From NCBI GenBank assembly GCA_964522165.1, contig CAZFVV010000118.1:1-15830 (forward strand): a stretch of DNA of 15,830 bases. The letters are read 5' to 3'. Position numbers and translations under genes: made by a program. The notes below the pieces were generated by a model. It made no database searches, was not told the origin of the DNA, and saw nothing but the letters and a program-made list of their open reading frames with translations. This document shows, piece after piece, positions 1 to 6,536 of this stretch (positions within the stretch are counted from its first letter, which is position 1; each line of letters starts with the position of its first letter). This stretch comes from JABWBP01 sp964522165. GTDB lineage: Bacteria; Calditrichota; Calditrichia; RBG-13-44-9; J075.

Positions 1-50
1 GCTACAGAGGGATCGCAATTGTGAGTCAGTATATCAAAGTCTTAAAGTAG
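1..50 (+). CDS. Possible 3' end of an upstream gene
   Basis: The third frame is open from the window edge to a TAG at 48-50 and reads YRGIAIVSQYIKVLK. This looks like an ordinary protein C-terminus, mixing hydrophobic and basic residues, and no long frame in the next 430 bases explains the DNA better. Sixteen codons are too few to name a family or to exclude chance. Confidence 0.3.
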   Translation, partial: YRGIAIVSQYIKVLK

Positions 51-485
51 AAATAGGTACATCTTCTTTATTACCACTCACCACTCACTGATCCGCCGCT
101 CCACCACCGAAGGAATGTAAAACCGGCCGATGGGCATTGCAAGCGAGTTTTTGGGGAAGCTCCTTGCCTGAACGCCGGGCGCATGGCGGAAGCCGCTACC
201 GGAAGAGACCTCATGCTTCCGTGTTTGCTTGCGGGATGCCGGGTGAAGATTCGCCGCGCAAGGTCCCGGGGAAGCATTTCCCGCAAAGTGCCCGCTTACG
301 TGGCGGGACAGGTCCATCACTGCCCTCCTCACCTAAAAATCCGCTTGGTTTGTCGCCCTGCTGTTTATTATTTTCTAACCGCGAATGGGAAAAAAGGAAC
401 GAATCGCTATCCGGCGCGTGAGATTGAAGTAAAAAGCCCGATCGCAAACGTGGAGAGGCCCGCAACTTTCGCAAGGAGCAGTGAA
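51..485 (+). other. 435-bp leader upstream of the aro operon, no convincing gene
   Basis: No reading frame here resembles a protein family. A frame in phase with aroF is open from 183, but its translation is rich in Arg, Cys and Pro and lacks the ferredoxin-like domain found at the N-terminus of longer DAHP synthases. The stretch contains a word-like CACTCACCACTCACT tract (77-91) and short potential hairpins, such as CCCGC/GCGGG around 291-307 and CGGAAG/CTTCCG around 199-220. It presumably holds the promoter of the aro operon, which I cannot place with confidence. Confidence 0.5.
473..478 (+). promoter_or_regulatory. Ribosome binding site of aroF
   Basis: AAGGAG lies seven bases before the ATG at 486. 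It selects this start over upstream in-phase candidates (183 onward), which have no comparable site and would add about 100 non-homologous residues. Confidence 0.75.
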
Positions 486-1358
486 ATGGCGCTCAAAACC
501 GCGGATGAAGAGAGGAATGAATTGTACAGTTATAAACTGGCCGGCCGCGACTACCGGCCCGAAGATACCATTATTCAAATCCACCACAACGCCGTTGGCG
601 GAGGGGAGCCGGTGATCATAGCCGGGCCTTGCTCGGTGGAGAGCGAGGCGCAAATCATCGAAACCGCCCGGCTGGTGAAGGAACAAGGAGCGCACCTGCT
701 GCGCGGGGGCGCATTCAAGCCCCGCACCAGCCCGTACAGCTTCCAGGGATTAGGGGAAAAGGGGCTGAAACTGCTGCGCAAAGCCGGCGATGAAACCGGC
801 CTGGCAGTGGTTACGGAGGTGATCGACACTACCGACATTCCCTTAGTAGCGGAATACGCGGACGTTCTCCAAATCGGCAGCCGTAACATGCAGAATTTTC
901 GCCTGCTAAAGGCCGTGGGCCGGTTGAACCAGCCGGTATTGTTGAAGCGCGGCATGGCTGCCACCCTTACGGAGTTTTTGCTCAGCGCGGAGTACATCCT
1001 GGCGGAGGGCAATGGGCAGGTGATTTTATGCGAACGGGGCATCCGCACCTTTGCCGACCATGCCCGCAATACCCTGGACTTGAATGTAGTGCCGGCGGTA
1101 AAAGCAGTCTCTCACCTGCCCATCATCGTGGATCCCAGCCACGGCACCGGGCGGCGCGACCTGGTAGAGCCGATGAGCCTTGCCGCCCTGGCCGCCGGGG
1201 CCGACGGCCTGATCATCGAAGTGCATCCCCGCCCGGAAGAATCCCGCTCCGACGCCGGGCAGACCATCGGCCCGGCGCAGTTTTCCCGGCTCATGAATAA
1301 AATCCGCCACTTCATCGAATGGCAAAAGGCCTATGCAGAAGCTGCCCATACGTATTAA
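486..1358 (+). CDS. aroF: 3-deoxy-7-phosphoheptulonate (DAHP) synthase, short type I-beta form
   Basis: This enzyme condenses phosphoenolpyruvate with erythrose-4-phosphate to give DAHP, the first shikimate-pathway step, in the cytoplasm. The 290-residue protein has the family signature GPCSVES with metal ligand Cys49, then RGGAFKPRTSPYSF, QIGSRNMQNF, LLKRGMAATLTEFL, VDPSHGTG (His219) and IIEVHPRPEESRSDAGQ (Glu245, Asp256). All four expected metal ligands are therefore present. The start at 486 follows an AAGGAG site. Only about 40 residues precede the barrel. The ferredoxin-like regulatory domain known from Thermotoga DAHP synthase is absent, although the linker YKLAGRDYRPEDTII is kept, so tyrosine feedback control may be missing (inference). 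The gene opens the operon, and its last 26 bases overlap aroB. Confidence 0.95.
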   Translation: MALKTADEERNELYSYKLAGRDYRPEDTIIQIHHNAVGGGEPVIIAGPCSVESEAQIIETARLVKEQGAHLLRGGAFKPRTSPYSFQGLGEKGLKLLRKAGDETGLAVVTEVIDTTDIPLVAEYADVLQIGSRNMQNFRLLKAVGRLNQPVLLKRGMAATLTEFLLSAEYILAEGNGQVILCERGIRTFADHARNTLDLNVVPAVKAVSHLPIIVDPSHGTGRRDLVEPMSLAALAAGADGLIIEVHPRPEESRSDAGQTIGPAQFSRLMNKIRHFIEWQKAYAEAAHTY

Positions 1359-2418
1359 GGAGCATCTTCACGAAATCCCCTTCTTTGTCGGGCGGGACCT
1401 CTGGGCTGCTCTCGCCGTTTACCTGCAAACCGATTTCCCCGCCCACGCGCTCTTTGTGATCGCCGATTCAACCGTTGCGGCGTTGTATGGCGAGACCGCC
1501 GCCGGGGCGCTGCGCCCGCATCGCGGTTTCCGCGACATCCTCACCTTTCCCGCCGGGGAGCAGTATAAATCCCGCGCCCGGAAAGAGCAGTTGGAAGATC
1601 TGTTGCTGCTGGGGAAAGCGGGGCGCGACAGCGTCATTGTCGCCCTGGGCGGGGGCGTCACCGGGGATTTGGCCGGTTACCTGGCCGCCACCCTGCACCG
1701 CGGGGTTCCCCTGGTGCATCTTCCCACCAGCCTGGTGGCGCAGGTGGACAGCAGCATCGGTGGCAAGGTGGGGGTCAACCACCCTGCGGGCAAGAATTTG
1801 ATCGGGGCGTTTTACCAACCCCGGGCGGTCTTCTGCGACACCGCTTTCCTGAAAACCTTGCCGGAGGAAGAATTCTTCAACGGGATGGCGGAGGTGATCA
1901 AGTACGCAGTTATTCTGGATGAGGAATTGTGGCGCCGGCTGGATAGCGAAAGCGCGCCCATTCTTCGCCGCGAACCGGGCCTCCTGGAACAGATCGTGCT
2001 GCGCTGCGCTTCATTGAAAATCAAAGTGGTGGAAGCGGATGAAAAGGAAAGCGGCTACCGCAGCATCCTCAACTTCGGGCATACCGCCGGCCACGCCATC
2101 GAGCATTTGAGCGAATATCGCATCAAACACGGGTTTGCGGTGGCGGAAGGGATGCGCATAGCCGCCCGGCTCTCTCATCAACTGTTGGGGTATCCCCGGG
2201 AACGGGTGGAGGGCTTGGACAAATTACTGGAGTTGTATGGTCTGAAGGGAGTTGGGCGGGGGCAATACTCGGTAGAGGAGATTTGGAATTGCATTCGCAG
2301 CGACAAAAAAGCCCGCCGGCAGGCCCCCCGGTTCACCTTGATGAGATCCCCCCATCACCCGGAATTGTTTTACCCGGTCGAAAAACAGGAGCTTAGCCAT
2401 GCCCTCGCTGCATCATAA
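1333..2418 (+). CDS. aroB: 3-dehydroquinate synthase
   Basis: AroB converts DAHP to 3-dehydroquinate using NAD+ and a divalent metal, the second shikimate step. The 361-residue length is normal for the family. The cofactor-binding core is visible as ALGGGVTGDLAGYLAATLHRG, HLPTSLVAQVDSSIGGKVGVN and the following GKNLIGAFYQP. Metal ligands fit Glu187 (GMAEVIKY), His250 (NFGHTAGHAIE) and His266 (KHGFAVAEGM); the 16-residue spacing between the histidines matches the family. The ATG at 1333 lies inside the end of aroF, after a purine-rich AAAAGG, which suggests translational coupling. The 3' end overlaps the aroDE gene by 20 bases. Nothing essential appears to be missing. Confidence 0.96.
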   Translation: MQKLPIRIKEHLHEIPFFVGRDLWAALAVYLQTDFPAHALFVIADSTVAALYGETAAGALRPHRGFRDILTFPAGEQYKSRARKEQLEDLLLLGKAGRDSVIVALGGGVTGDLAGYLAATLHRGVPLVHLPTSLVAQVDSSIGGKVGVNHPAGKNLIGAFYQPRAVFCDTAFLKTLPEEEFFNGMAEVIKYAVILDEELWRRLDSESAPILRREPGLLEQIVLRCASLKIKVVEADEKESGYRSILNFGHTAGHAIEHLSEYRIKHGFAVAEGMRIAARLSHQLLGYPRERVEGLDKLLELYGLKGVGRGQYSVEEIWNCIRSDKKARRQAPRFTLMRSPHHPELFYPVEKQELSHALAAS

Positions 2419-4033
2419 CCCGCCCCAAAAAAATAATGCACCGCAATCGGCGAGCAAAAATATAAAGCACCCCGGCCTTCAGTGGCCCGATGCAAAGGGT
2501 GAAAACCCTAAATTGTGCGTTAGCCTCATGCCCCAGTCTCTCCAGCAGGTAAAAGAGTGGCTGCCCCAATGTGAAGAGGCCGACCTGGTGGAAATCCGCC
2601 TGGATTACCTGCCCAAATTGGATTTCAAGAAAATCCGTCCCTTGACCGGCAAACCGTTGATCGCTGCCCTGCGCAGCCGCCGGGAAGGGGGATACTGGGA
2701 AGGCAGCCCCGCAGAAGCGCTGGCCGTGCTGCGCAAAGCCGGCAAGGCCGGGGTGGATTACCTCGACGTGGAATTATCCTCCGCGGGACAAATCTTGCCC
2801 AAACTCAAAGCGGAAAGCGCCCGAATCCTGCTCTCACATCACGCGGAGACCGCCAATCCCGCCCGGTTGAGAACCCTGTTGAAGCAGATGGCGGAAATTC
2901 CGGCAGACGCTTACAAACTAATTTTCCGGGCGCAATCGCTCCACGACAATTTGATCGCCCTGGAGTTGATGGAAACCGCAAAGGCGTTGCAACTGGAATT
3001 CATCATCCACGCCCAGGGAGAACCCGGCCAGCCTTCGCGCCTGTTGGGCGCGATCCGGGGCAATTGCTGGACCTACGTCTCCGCCGATTTTGCCGGAGAA
3101 ACCGCACCGGGGCAGCTTTCCCTTCATGACGCCCTGCGCCATTACGGTCTTCCCGCTAAATCACCCGGGGCAAAAATACTGGGCCTGGTAGGCTCTCCCA
3201 TCCGGCAAAGCGCGGGTTGGCGACTGCATAACCGGCTCATCGCGCAGAAAATCAGCGGGAAACATTCGGGCGGGGAGGCCGGCGCTCCGAAAGATTTTTT
3301 GTACCTGAATTTCCCCGCCGATCACCTGGATGAATTCTGGCTGGACTGGTGCGAGAGCGCGGCGTTGGGTCCCGAAGCCTTGCACGGTCTTAGCGTGACC
3401 ATTCCCTATAAAGAAAAAATCGTCAAATACCTGAATGAACCATCCACGGAGGTGAAAATATCCGGGGTTTGCAACACCATGGTGCGGGAAGAGCAGGTCT
3501 GGAAAGGGTATAATACCGACCTGGTCGCCCTGGAAACTTTGCTGCGCTCTTATCGCGAAGAATTAAAGAGCGGCGGGCTGGTAGTGGGAACCGGGGCGAC
3601 CGCCCGCAGCGCCATTGTGGCCATGAAACGGCTGGAAACAACCCCCATTTTTGTGATCGGCAGGAACGCGGAACGGGGCAAACTGCTGGCAGATACGTTC
3701 GGAATTGATTTTTTAGATGAAAGCGAGGCACACTATGCCAGCGCCGCGGTAATCGTTCAAGCGACCCCGGTGGGGATGTTTCCCCATTCGGATAAATACC
3801 CGGTGGGAACCGCGCTGTTTCGCAAAGGCCGGGTGGTGCTGGACGCGGTTTACAACCCGGAAGAGACCCGCTTTCTGCAAATTGCCCGGGAGCGCGGGTG
3901 CATCACCATCTCCGGGGTGGAAATGTTTCTGCTCCAGGCGGCGAAGCAGTTCGAACTGTTTACCGGGATTCCGGTGACGTTAGAAGAGGTTCGGGAGGCG
4001 TGGAAGGATATAGCTGGCCGCGCGAAGTCGTGA
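2399..4033 (+). CDS. aroDE: Bifunctional 3-dehydroquinate dehydratase / shikimate dehydrogenase (AroD-AroE fusion)
   Basis: This 544-residue protein joins two enzymes and should take 3-dehydroquinate through 3-dehydroshikimate to shikimate with NADPH. Residues about 40-250 are type I dehydroquinase: VEIRLDYL, LRSRREGG (Glu96), SHHAE (His148), DAYKLIF (Schiff-base Lys173) and ETAPGQLS. Residues about 258-540 are shikimate dehydrogenase: GLVGSPIRQS, SVTIPYKEK (catalytic Lys338), VCNTMV (Asn359), YNTDLV (Asp374), a nucleotide loop VVGTGATARSA, and VEMFLLQAAKQFELFTG. The substrate loop is unusual: the common HSxSP is QSAGW here (Ser271 kept, second Ser replaced by Gly273). The start follows AGGAG with seven bases of spacing. 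The first 38 residues look like an unstructured extension. The same domain order is known in plants and chlamydiae. Confidence 0.95.
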   Translation: MPSLHHNPPQKNNAPQSASKNIKHPGLQWPDAKGENPKLCVSLMPQSLQQVKEWLPQCEEADLVEIRLDYLPKLDFKKIRPLTGKPLIAALRSRREGGYWEGSPAEALAVLRKAGKAGVDYLDVELSSAGQILPKLKAESARILLSHHAETANPARLRTLLKQMAEIPADAYKLIFRAQSLHDNLIALELMETAKALQLEFIIHAQGEPGQPSRLLGAIRGNCWTYVSADFAGETAPGQLSLHDALRHYGLPAKSPGAKILGLVGSPIRQSAGWRLHNRLIAQKISGKHSGGEAGAPKDFLYLNFPADHLDEFWLDWCESAALGPEALHGLSVTIPYKEKIVKYLNEPSTEVKISGVCNTMVREEQVWKGYNTDLVALETLLRSYREELKSGGLVVGTGATARSAIVAMKRLETTPIFVIGRNAERGKLLADTFGIDFLDESEAHYASAAVIVQATPVGMFPHSDKYPVGTALFRKGRVVLDAVYNPEETRFLQIARERGCITISGVEMFLLQAAKQFELFTGIPVTLEEVREAWKDIAGRAKS

Positions 4034-4587
4034 AGATTCCATTGAAAAACCAGCCCACAATATTTCAGCGACTCGTACTGATCGGCTTTCGCGGCAGTGG
4101 AAAAACTACCCTCGGCAAGGAGCTTGCCCGGCTGCTGAACTGGAATTATCTCTCCACGGATGAATGGATCGAAGCGCGATCCGGCTGCTCCATCGCCGAT
4201 TTTGTAAAACGGGAGGGTTGGCCGCGCTTCCGGCGCATCGAAAGGGAGGCGATTCGGAAATTGTCCGATGTGCGCGAGGCGGTCATCGACTGCGGCGGCG
4301 GGGTGGTGGAAGACTCTTCGAATATGGCAACCCTGGCAAAAAACGCCCTGGTGGTATGGGTGGACGCGGCATTCGAGGATATCTACAACCGGCTTCGACG
4401 AGAACGCAACCGCCCCTTGCTGAATGCCAAAGATTTGCGAACCGACGTCGCGGAGAATTACCGCCGCCGGGAGCCTCTCTACCGCCGCCACGCCCGGGTG
4501 TATGTAAACACCTCGGAAAACCCCCTGGAAGAGTGCTGCCGCCGGATTTTGGAAGAGCTTCGCAGCGCCGGCGTGCAGGCGGGGTAG
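4030..4587 (+). CDS. aroK: Shikimate kinase
   Basis: AroK phosphorylates shikimate with ATP to give shikimate-3-phosphate, the fifth pathway step. The 185-residue protein has the P-loop GFRGSGKT (19-26), the substrate aspartate in STDEWIE (Asp44), FRRIE, the glycine-rich DCGGGVV (87-93) that binds shikimate, and the lid segment RERNRPLL (Arg128). The first Asp of the usual DxD pair is Ser42. The chosen GTG at 4030 overlaps the aroDE stop in a GTGA arrangement and gives a normal family length. A TTG at 4042 is possible, and an ATG-like frame opening at 3898 would add residues with no counterpart. No strong ribosome site precedes the GTG, so translation probably relies on coupling. This is the last gene of the operon. 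Confidence 0.93.
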   Translation: MKIPLKNQPTIFQRLVLIGFRGSGKTTLGKELARLLNWNYLSTDEWIEARSGCSIADFVKREGWPRFRRIEREAIRKLSDVREAVIDCGGGVVEDSSNMATLAKNALVVWVDAAFEDIYNRLRRERNRPLLNAKDLRTDVAENYRRREPLYRRHARVYVNTSENPLEECCRRILEELRSAGVQAG

Positions 4588-4595
4588 TGGGCAGG

Positions 4596-4632
4596 GGCAG
4601 GAGCAGGGGCAGATGGCAGGAGCAGGGGCAGA
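4596..4632. repeat. Two 18-bp direct repeats in a GGGGCA/GGAGCA hexamer tract
   Basis: GGCAGGAGCAGGGGCAGA occurs at 4596-4613 and again at 4615-4632, one base apart. The surrounding 4591-4632 is built from GGGGCA and GGAGCA hexamers. It fills the 67-bp gap between the convergent aroK and DinB-family genes. Confidence 0.85.
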
Positions 4633-4633
4633 G

Positions 4634-4652
4634 AGTAGGAGCATTGCCTACT
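4634..4652. terminator. Weak hairpin between convergent genes
   Basis: AGTAGG (4634-4639) can pair with CCTACT at 4647-4652, or with a second copy at 4654-4659. The stem is only six pairs with no T-run, so a terminator role for aroK and the DinB gene is tentative. Confidence 0.25.
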
Positions 4653-4654
4653 GC

Positions 4655-5170
4655 CTACTGATTCAGGTAGCGTTCCCGCAGAATGCCCAGGTGGTGCAGC
4701 TCATGCCCGGCAACGATAAAGGGGATCGCCCGAACCGTGAATTCATACCCGCTGGCGATACCGGTGCGCAGGTGCATTTCTTCATCAAAGTTTTGGAACA
4801 GGGCGATGCTGGCCGCTCGCACCAACCGGAACTCTTCCGCCAGGTCCATCAGGGCGCGGCGCTCGAAATTGGCATATTTCACAAAATCCGCCTGCTCGAA
4901 CGAGGGCAGGGGAGTTTTGTCATTGCGGCTGAAGCGCAGGGCGCGATAGGTAAACACACGCTCGCTATCGGAGAGATGGCCAATCACTTCCTTGATGCTC
5001 CATTTGCCGGGAGCGTAGCGGTAACCGGCTTTTGCGGCCGGAATACCGGCTAACAGGCGTATTGTCTCCTCGATCTGCCGCTCCAGAATATCTATGATAT
5101 TCCCCTCCGGCACCTTGCCAACGTAGGTGTGGTAATAAGGCGCGTATTCGCTTTCTGCCGGTCGATTCAT
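4655..5170 (-). CDS. DinB-family (YfiT/DinB_2-like) protein
   Basis: This 171-residue protein belongs to the DinB/YfiT four-helix-bundle superfamily, small metal-binding proteins that include bacillithiol and other thiol transferases and proteins of unknown role. It shows the characteristic core: GKWSIKEVIGHLSDSERVF with His65 in the first metal position, an FRYRALRFSR-like helix, and the C-terminal VAGHELHHLGILRERYL with His156 and His160 completing the metal triad. The start at 5170 is preceded by AAGGAG (complement of 5180-5185) with nine bases of spacing; a longer frame reaching 5278 lacks this support. It converges on aroK and is not part of that operon. The exact reaction cannot be assigned. 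Confidence 0.88.
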   Translation of the reverse strand: MNRPAESEYAPYYHTYVGKVPEGNIIDILERQIEETIRLLAGIPAAKAGYRYAPGKWSIKEVIGHLSDSERVFTYRALRFSRNDKTPLPSFEQADFVKYANFERRALMDLAEEFRLVRAASIALFQNFDEEMHLRTGIASGYEFTVRAIPFIVAGHELHHLGILRERYLNQ

Positions 5171-5239
5171 GGCGTTTTGCTCCTTTTGGTTTGAATGATG
5201 GATAATCCCCTGTTTCAAGAATCTCACTTTATCCCCCTG

Positions 5240-5567
5240 AATGGGCCGGAAACTTTGCACCTCCGGTGAATTTACCACAACCCCAACGGAATCCCGGTGT
5301 TTATGTTACACGGCGCGGTTGAAAACGGCAAGATTTTTTATAGCGACTCCGGCAGGGGCTTGGCGCCCTTTCTGGCCCGCCGGGGCTTCGACGTCTATGT
5401 CGGCGACTTGCGCGGGCGGGGAGAAAGCCGGCCTCATATCAGCCGCAGTTCCCGTTACGGGCAAACCGAAGCGATTATGGTCATATCACCATGCTCACCC
5501 ACCGGGACGCGGAGATAGATCGCTTTCCCCTGTGGAGCAGTGGCTCCGGGAACATGAAATACTATGA
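5240..5567 (+). pseudogene. Decayed alpha/beta-hydrolase gene with internal deletion and frameshifts
   Basis: Fragments of one alpha/beta-hydrolase fold protein lie in three frames. The first reads NGPETLHLR, a TGA stop (5267-5269), then IYHNPNGIPVFMLHGAVENG and on through RRGFDVYVGDLRGRGESRP to YGQTE, the N-terminal oxyanion/lid region. Directly after it, from 5473 in a different frame, DYGHITMLTHRDAEIDRFP matches the segment around the catalytic histidine. A further shift then gives SPVEQWLREHEIL and TGA, a typical C-terminal helix. The nucleophile and acid regions, well over 100 residues, are missing at about 5470. One deletion, one stop and at least one frameshift indicate a dead gene. 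Confidence 0.75.
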
Positions 5568-5602
5568 AAGGCCCCCAATCGAGCTGTTTTGTTTTCGGTA
5601 TA

Positions 5603-5638
5603 GGGTATAAGGGGCACAACGCCTTATACCTTATACCC
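5603..5638. repeat. Inverted repeat of GGGTATAAGG words
   Basis: GGGTATAAGG (5603-5612) is matched by its exact complement CCTTATACCC (5629-5638), and a second overlapping partner CCTTATACC lies at 5622-5630. No T-run follows. The stem could end transcription of the remnant gene or be a simple repeat. Confidence 0.7.
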
Positions 5639-5778
5639 CCTAATCACCTCCCAATACCTCCAAAGAATCGCAGTTTATGCCCGGCCTGCCCCTTTGAGGC
5701 GTGCATATAGCATAAAATGACTATTGCGTATGTGCGGGTTAAAAATTACATTCCCGCGTTATTTTTCATGGATTCGGA

Positions 5779-5802
5779 TTCCGGTCGCGAGCGCTACCGA
5801 AA
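5779..5802. promoter_or_regulatory. Candidate operator of the TetR-family regulator
   Basis: An imperfect 24-bp palindrome centred at 5790/5791 (TTCCGGTCGCGA facing GCGCTACCGAAA) matches at nine of twelve paired positions. It lies 66-89 bases before the regulator start, where TetR proteins often bind to repress themselves. The assignment rests on symmetry and position only. Confidence 0.3.
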
Positions 5803-5867
5803 CTCGCGCCAAATACGTTCCCCGCGGAACAACCAACAACGAACAACCAATAACCGGCGCTTAAAAA

Positions 5868-6464
5868 ATGGCCTTTTTACCACAAGTTGACATCCGCCGC
5901 AATATTCTGGACGTAACCCGCCGATTGCTGATCGAGCAGGGCGCTACCCGGCTTTCCATCCGCATGATCGCCCGGGAGGTGGGGTGCAGCGTGGGCACTA
6001 TCTATGTATATTTCGAAAACAAAGACGTGCTGATCCACTCCCTCATCGAGGAAGGATTCGACAAGTTAGTAGAAATGCAGGAACAGACCGAAAAGTCGGT
6101 ACCCGACCCGCTTCAGCGGCTCTCGGCGTTATGCCGCAATTATATCCGTTTTGCCATGCAAAACCCGGAGTATTACGAGATCATGTTCATGCTCAAACCG
6201 GAGCGCATGGCCCGCTACCCGGCGGAGAAATACCGCAAGGCTCGCCACAGCCTGGAGATCATCGCCGCGGCGTTAGAACAGTGCAGCGCGAAGGGGCTGA
6301 TGAGCGTAACCGAGCCGTACCTGGAAGCGCACCTGATCTGGGCGTTTATGCACGGGATCGTTTCCCTGATCGGGGTCAAGCGCATCGACCGCCGCTTTGA
6401 GCAGGATGAGATCACCGAGGCGGCCATTCAGCGGATTATTGAAATGAATTTGAAGAAAAAGTGA
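5868..6464 (+). CDS. TetR/AcrR-family transcriptional regulator
   Basis: This 198-residue protein is a one-component repressor of the TetR type. Residues about 9-57 form the DNA-binding domain: IRRNILDVTRRLLIEQGATRL-type helix 1, then SIRMIAREVGCSVGTIYVYF, the classic helix-turn-helix, and ENKDVLIHSLI. The C-terminal half carries YIRFAMQNPEYYEIMF and LIWAFMHGIVSL, resembling the WHG (TetR_C) ligand-binding domain. The ATG at 5868 has no clear ribosome site, only an A-rich TTAAAAAATG. The ligand is unknown. The upstream neighbour is a dead hydrolase and the downstream genes converge, so its target is not obvious from context; self-regulation through the palindrome at 5779-5802 is possible. Confidence 0.92.
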   Translation: MAFLPQVDIRRNILDVTRRLLIEQGATRLSIRMIAREVGCSVGTIYVYFENKDVLIHSLIEEGFDKLVEMQEQTEKSVPDPLQRLSALCRNYIRFAMQNPEYYEIMFMLKPERMARYPAEKYRKARHSLEIIAAALEQCSAKGLMSVTEPYLEAHLIWAFMHGIVSLIGVKRIDRRFEQDEITEAAIQRIIEMNLKKK

Positions 6465-6536
6465 GAAGTGAGAGGTTGCAAGTGGCAAGTGAGAAGTAAT
6501 TCACGTCTCCACTTCTAACTTGCAACTTCTCACTTC
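6465..6536. terminator. Long inverted repeat between convergent genes, likely bidirectional terminator
   Basis: GAAGTGAGAGGTTGCAAG (6465-6482) and CTTGCAACTTCTCACTTC (6519-6536) pair over 18 positions with one G-T wobble. The 36-base loop can pair further through AGAAGT/ACTTCT. It begins just after the TetR stop and covers the stop codon of the M28 gene on the other strand. The arms are made of AGTGAGAAGT-like words, so it may also be a repeat element. Confidence 0.55.

Noticed and set aside
78..332. Minus-strand frame ending PIGRFYIPSVVERRISEW
   Set aside because: It looks protein-like at its end, but the rest is Arg/Pro/Cys-rich, it has no ribosome site and I recognise no family; likely non-coding leader DNA.
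345..371. TTGGTT and TATTAT as a -35/-10 promoter for aroF
   Set aside because: Spacing is only 15 bases and the -35 match is poor; in an FCB-group host the consensus may differ, so the call would be guesswork.
183..485. In-phase upstream extension of aroF (101 extra residues)
   Set aside because: No ribosome site at 183, composition unlike a folded domain, no ferredoxin-like motif; the AAGGAG-preceded ATG at 486 fits the family better.
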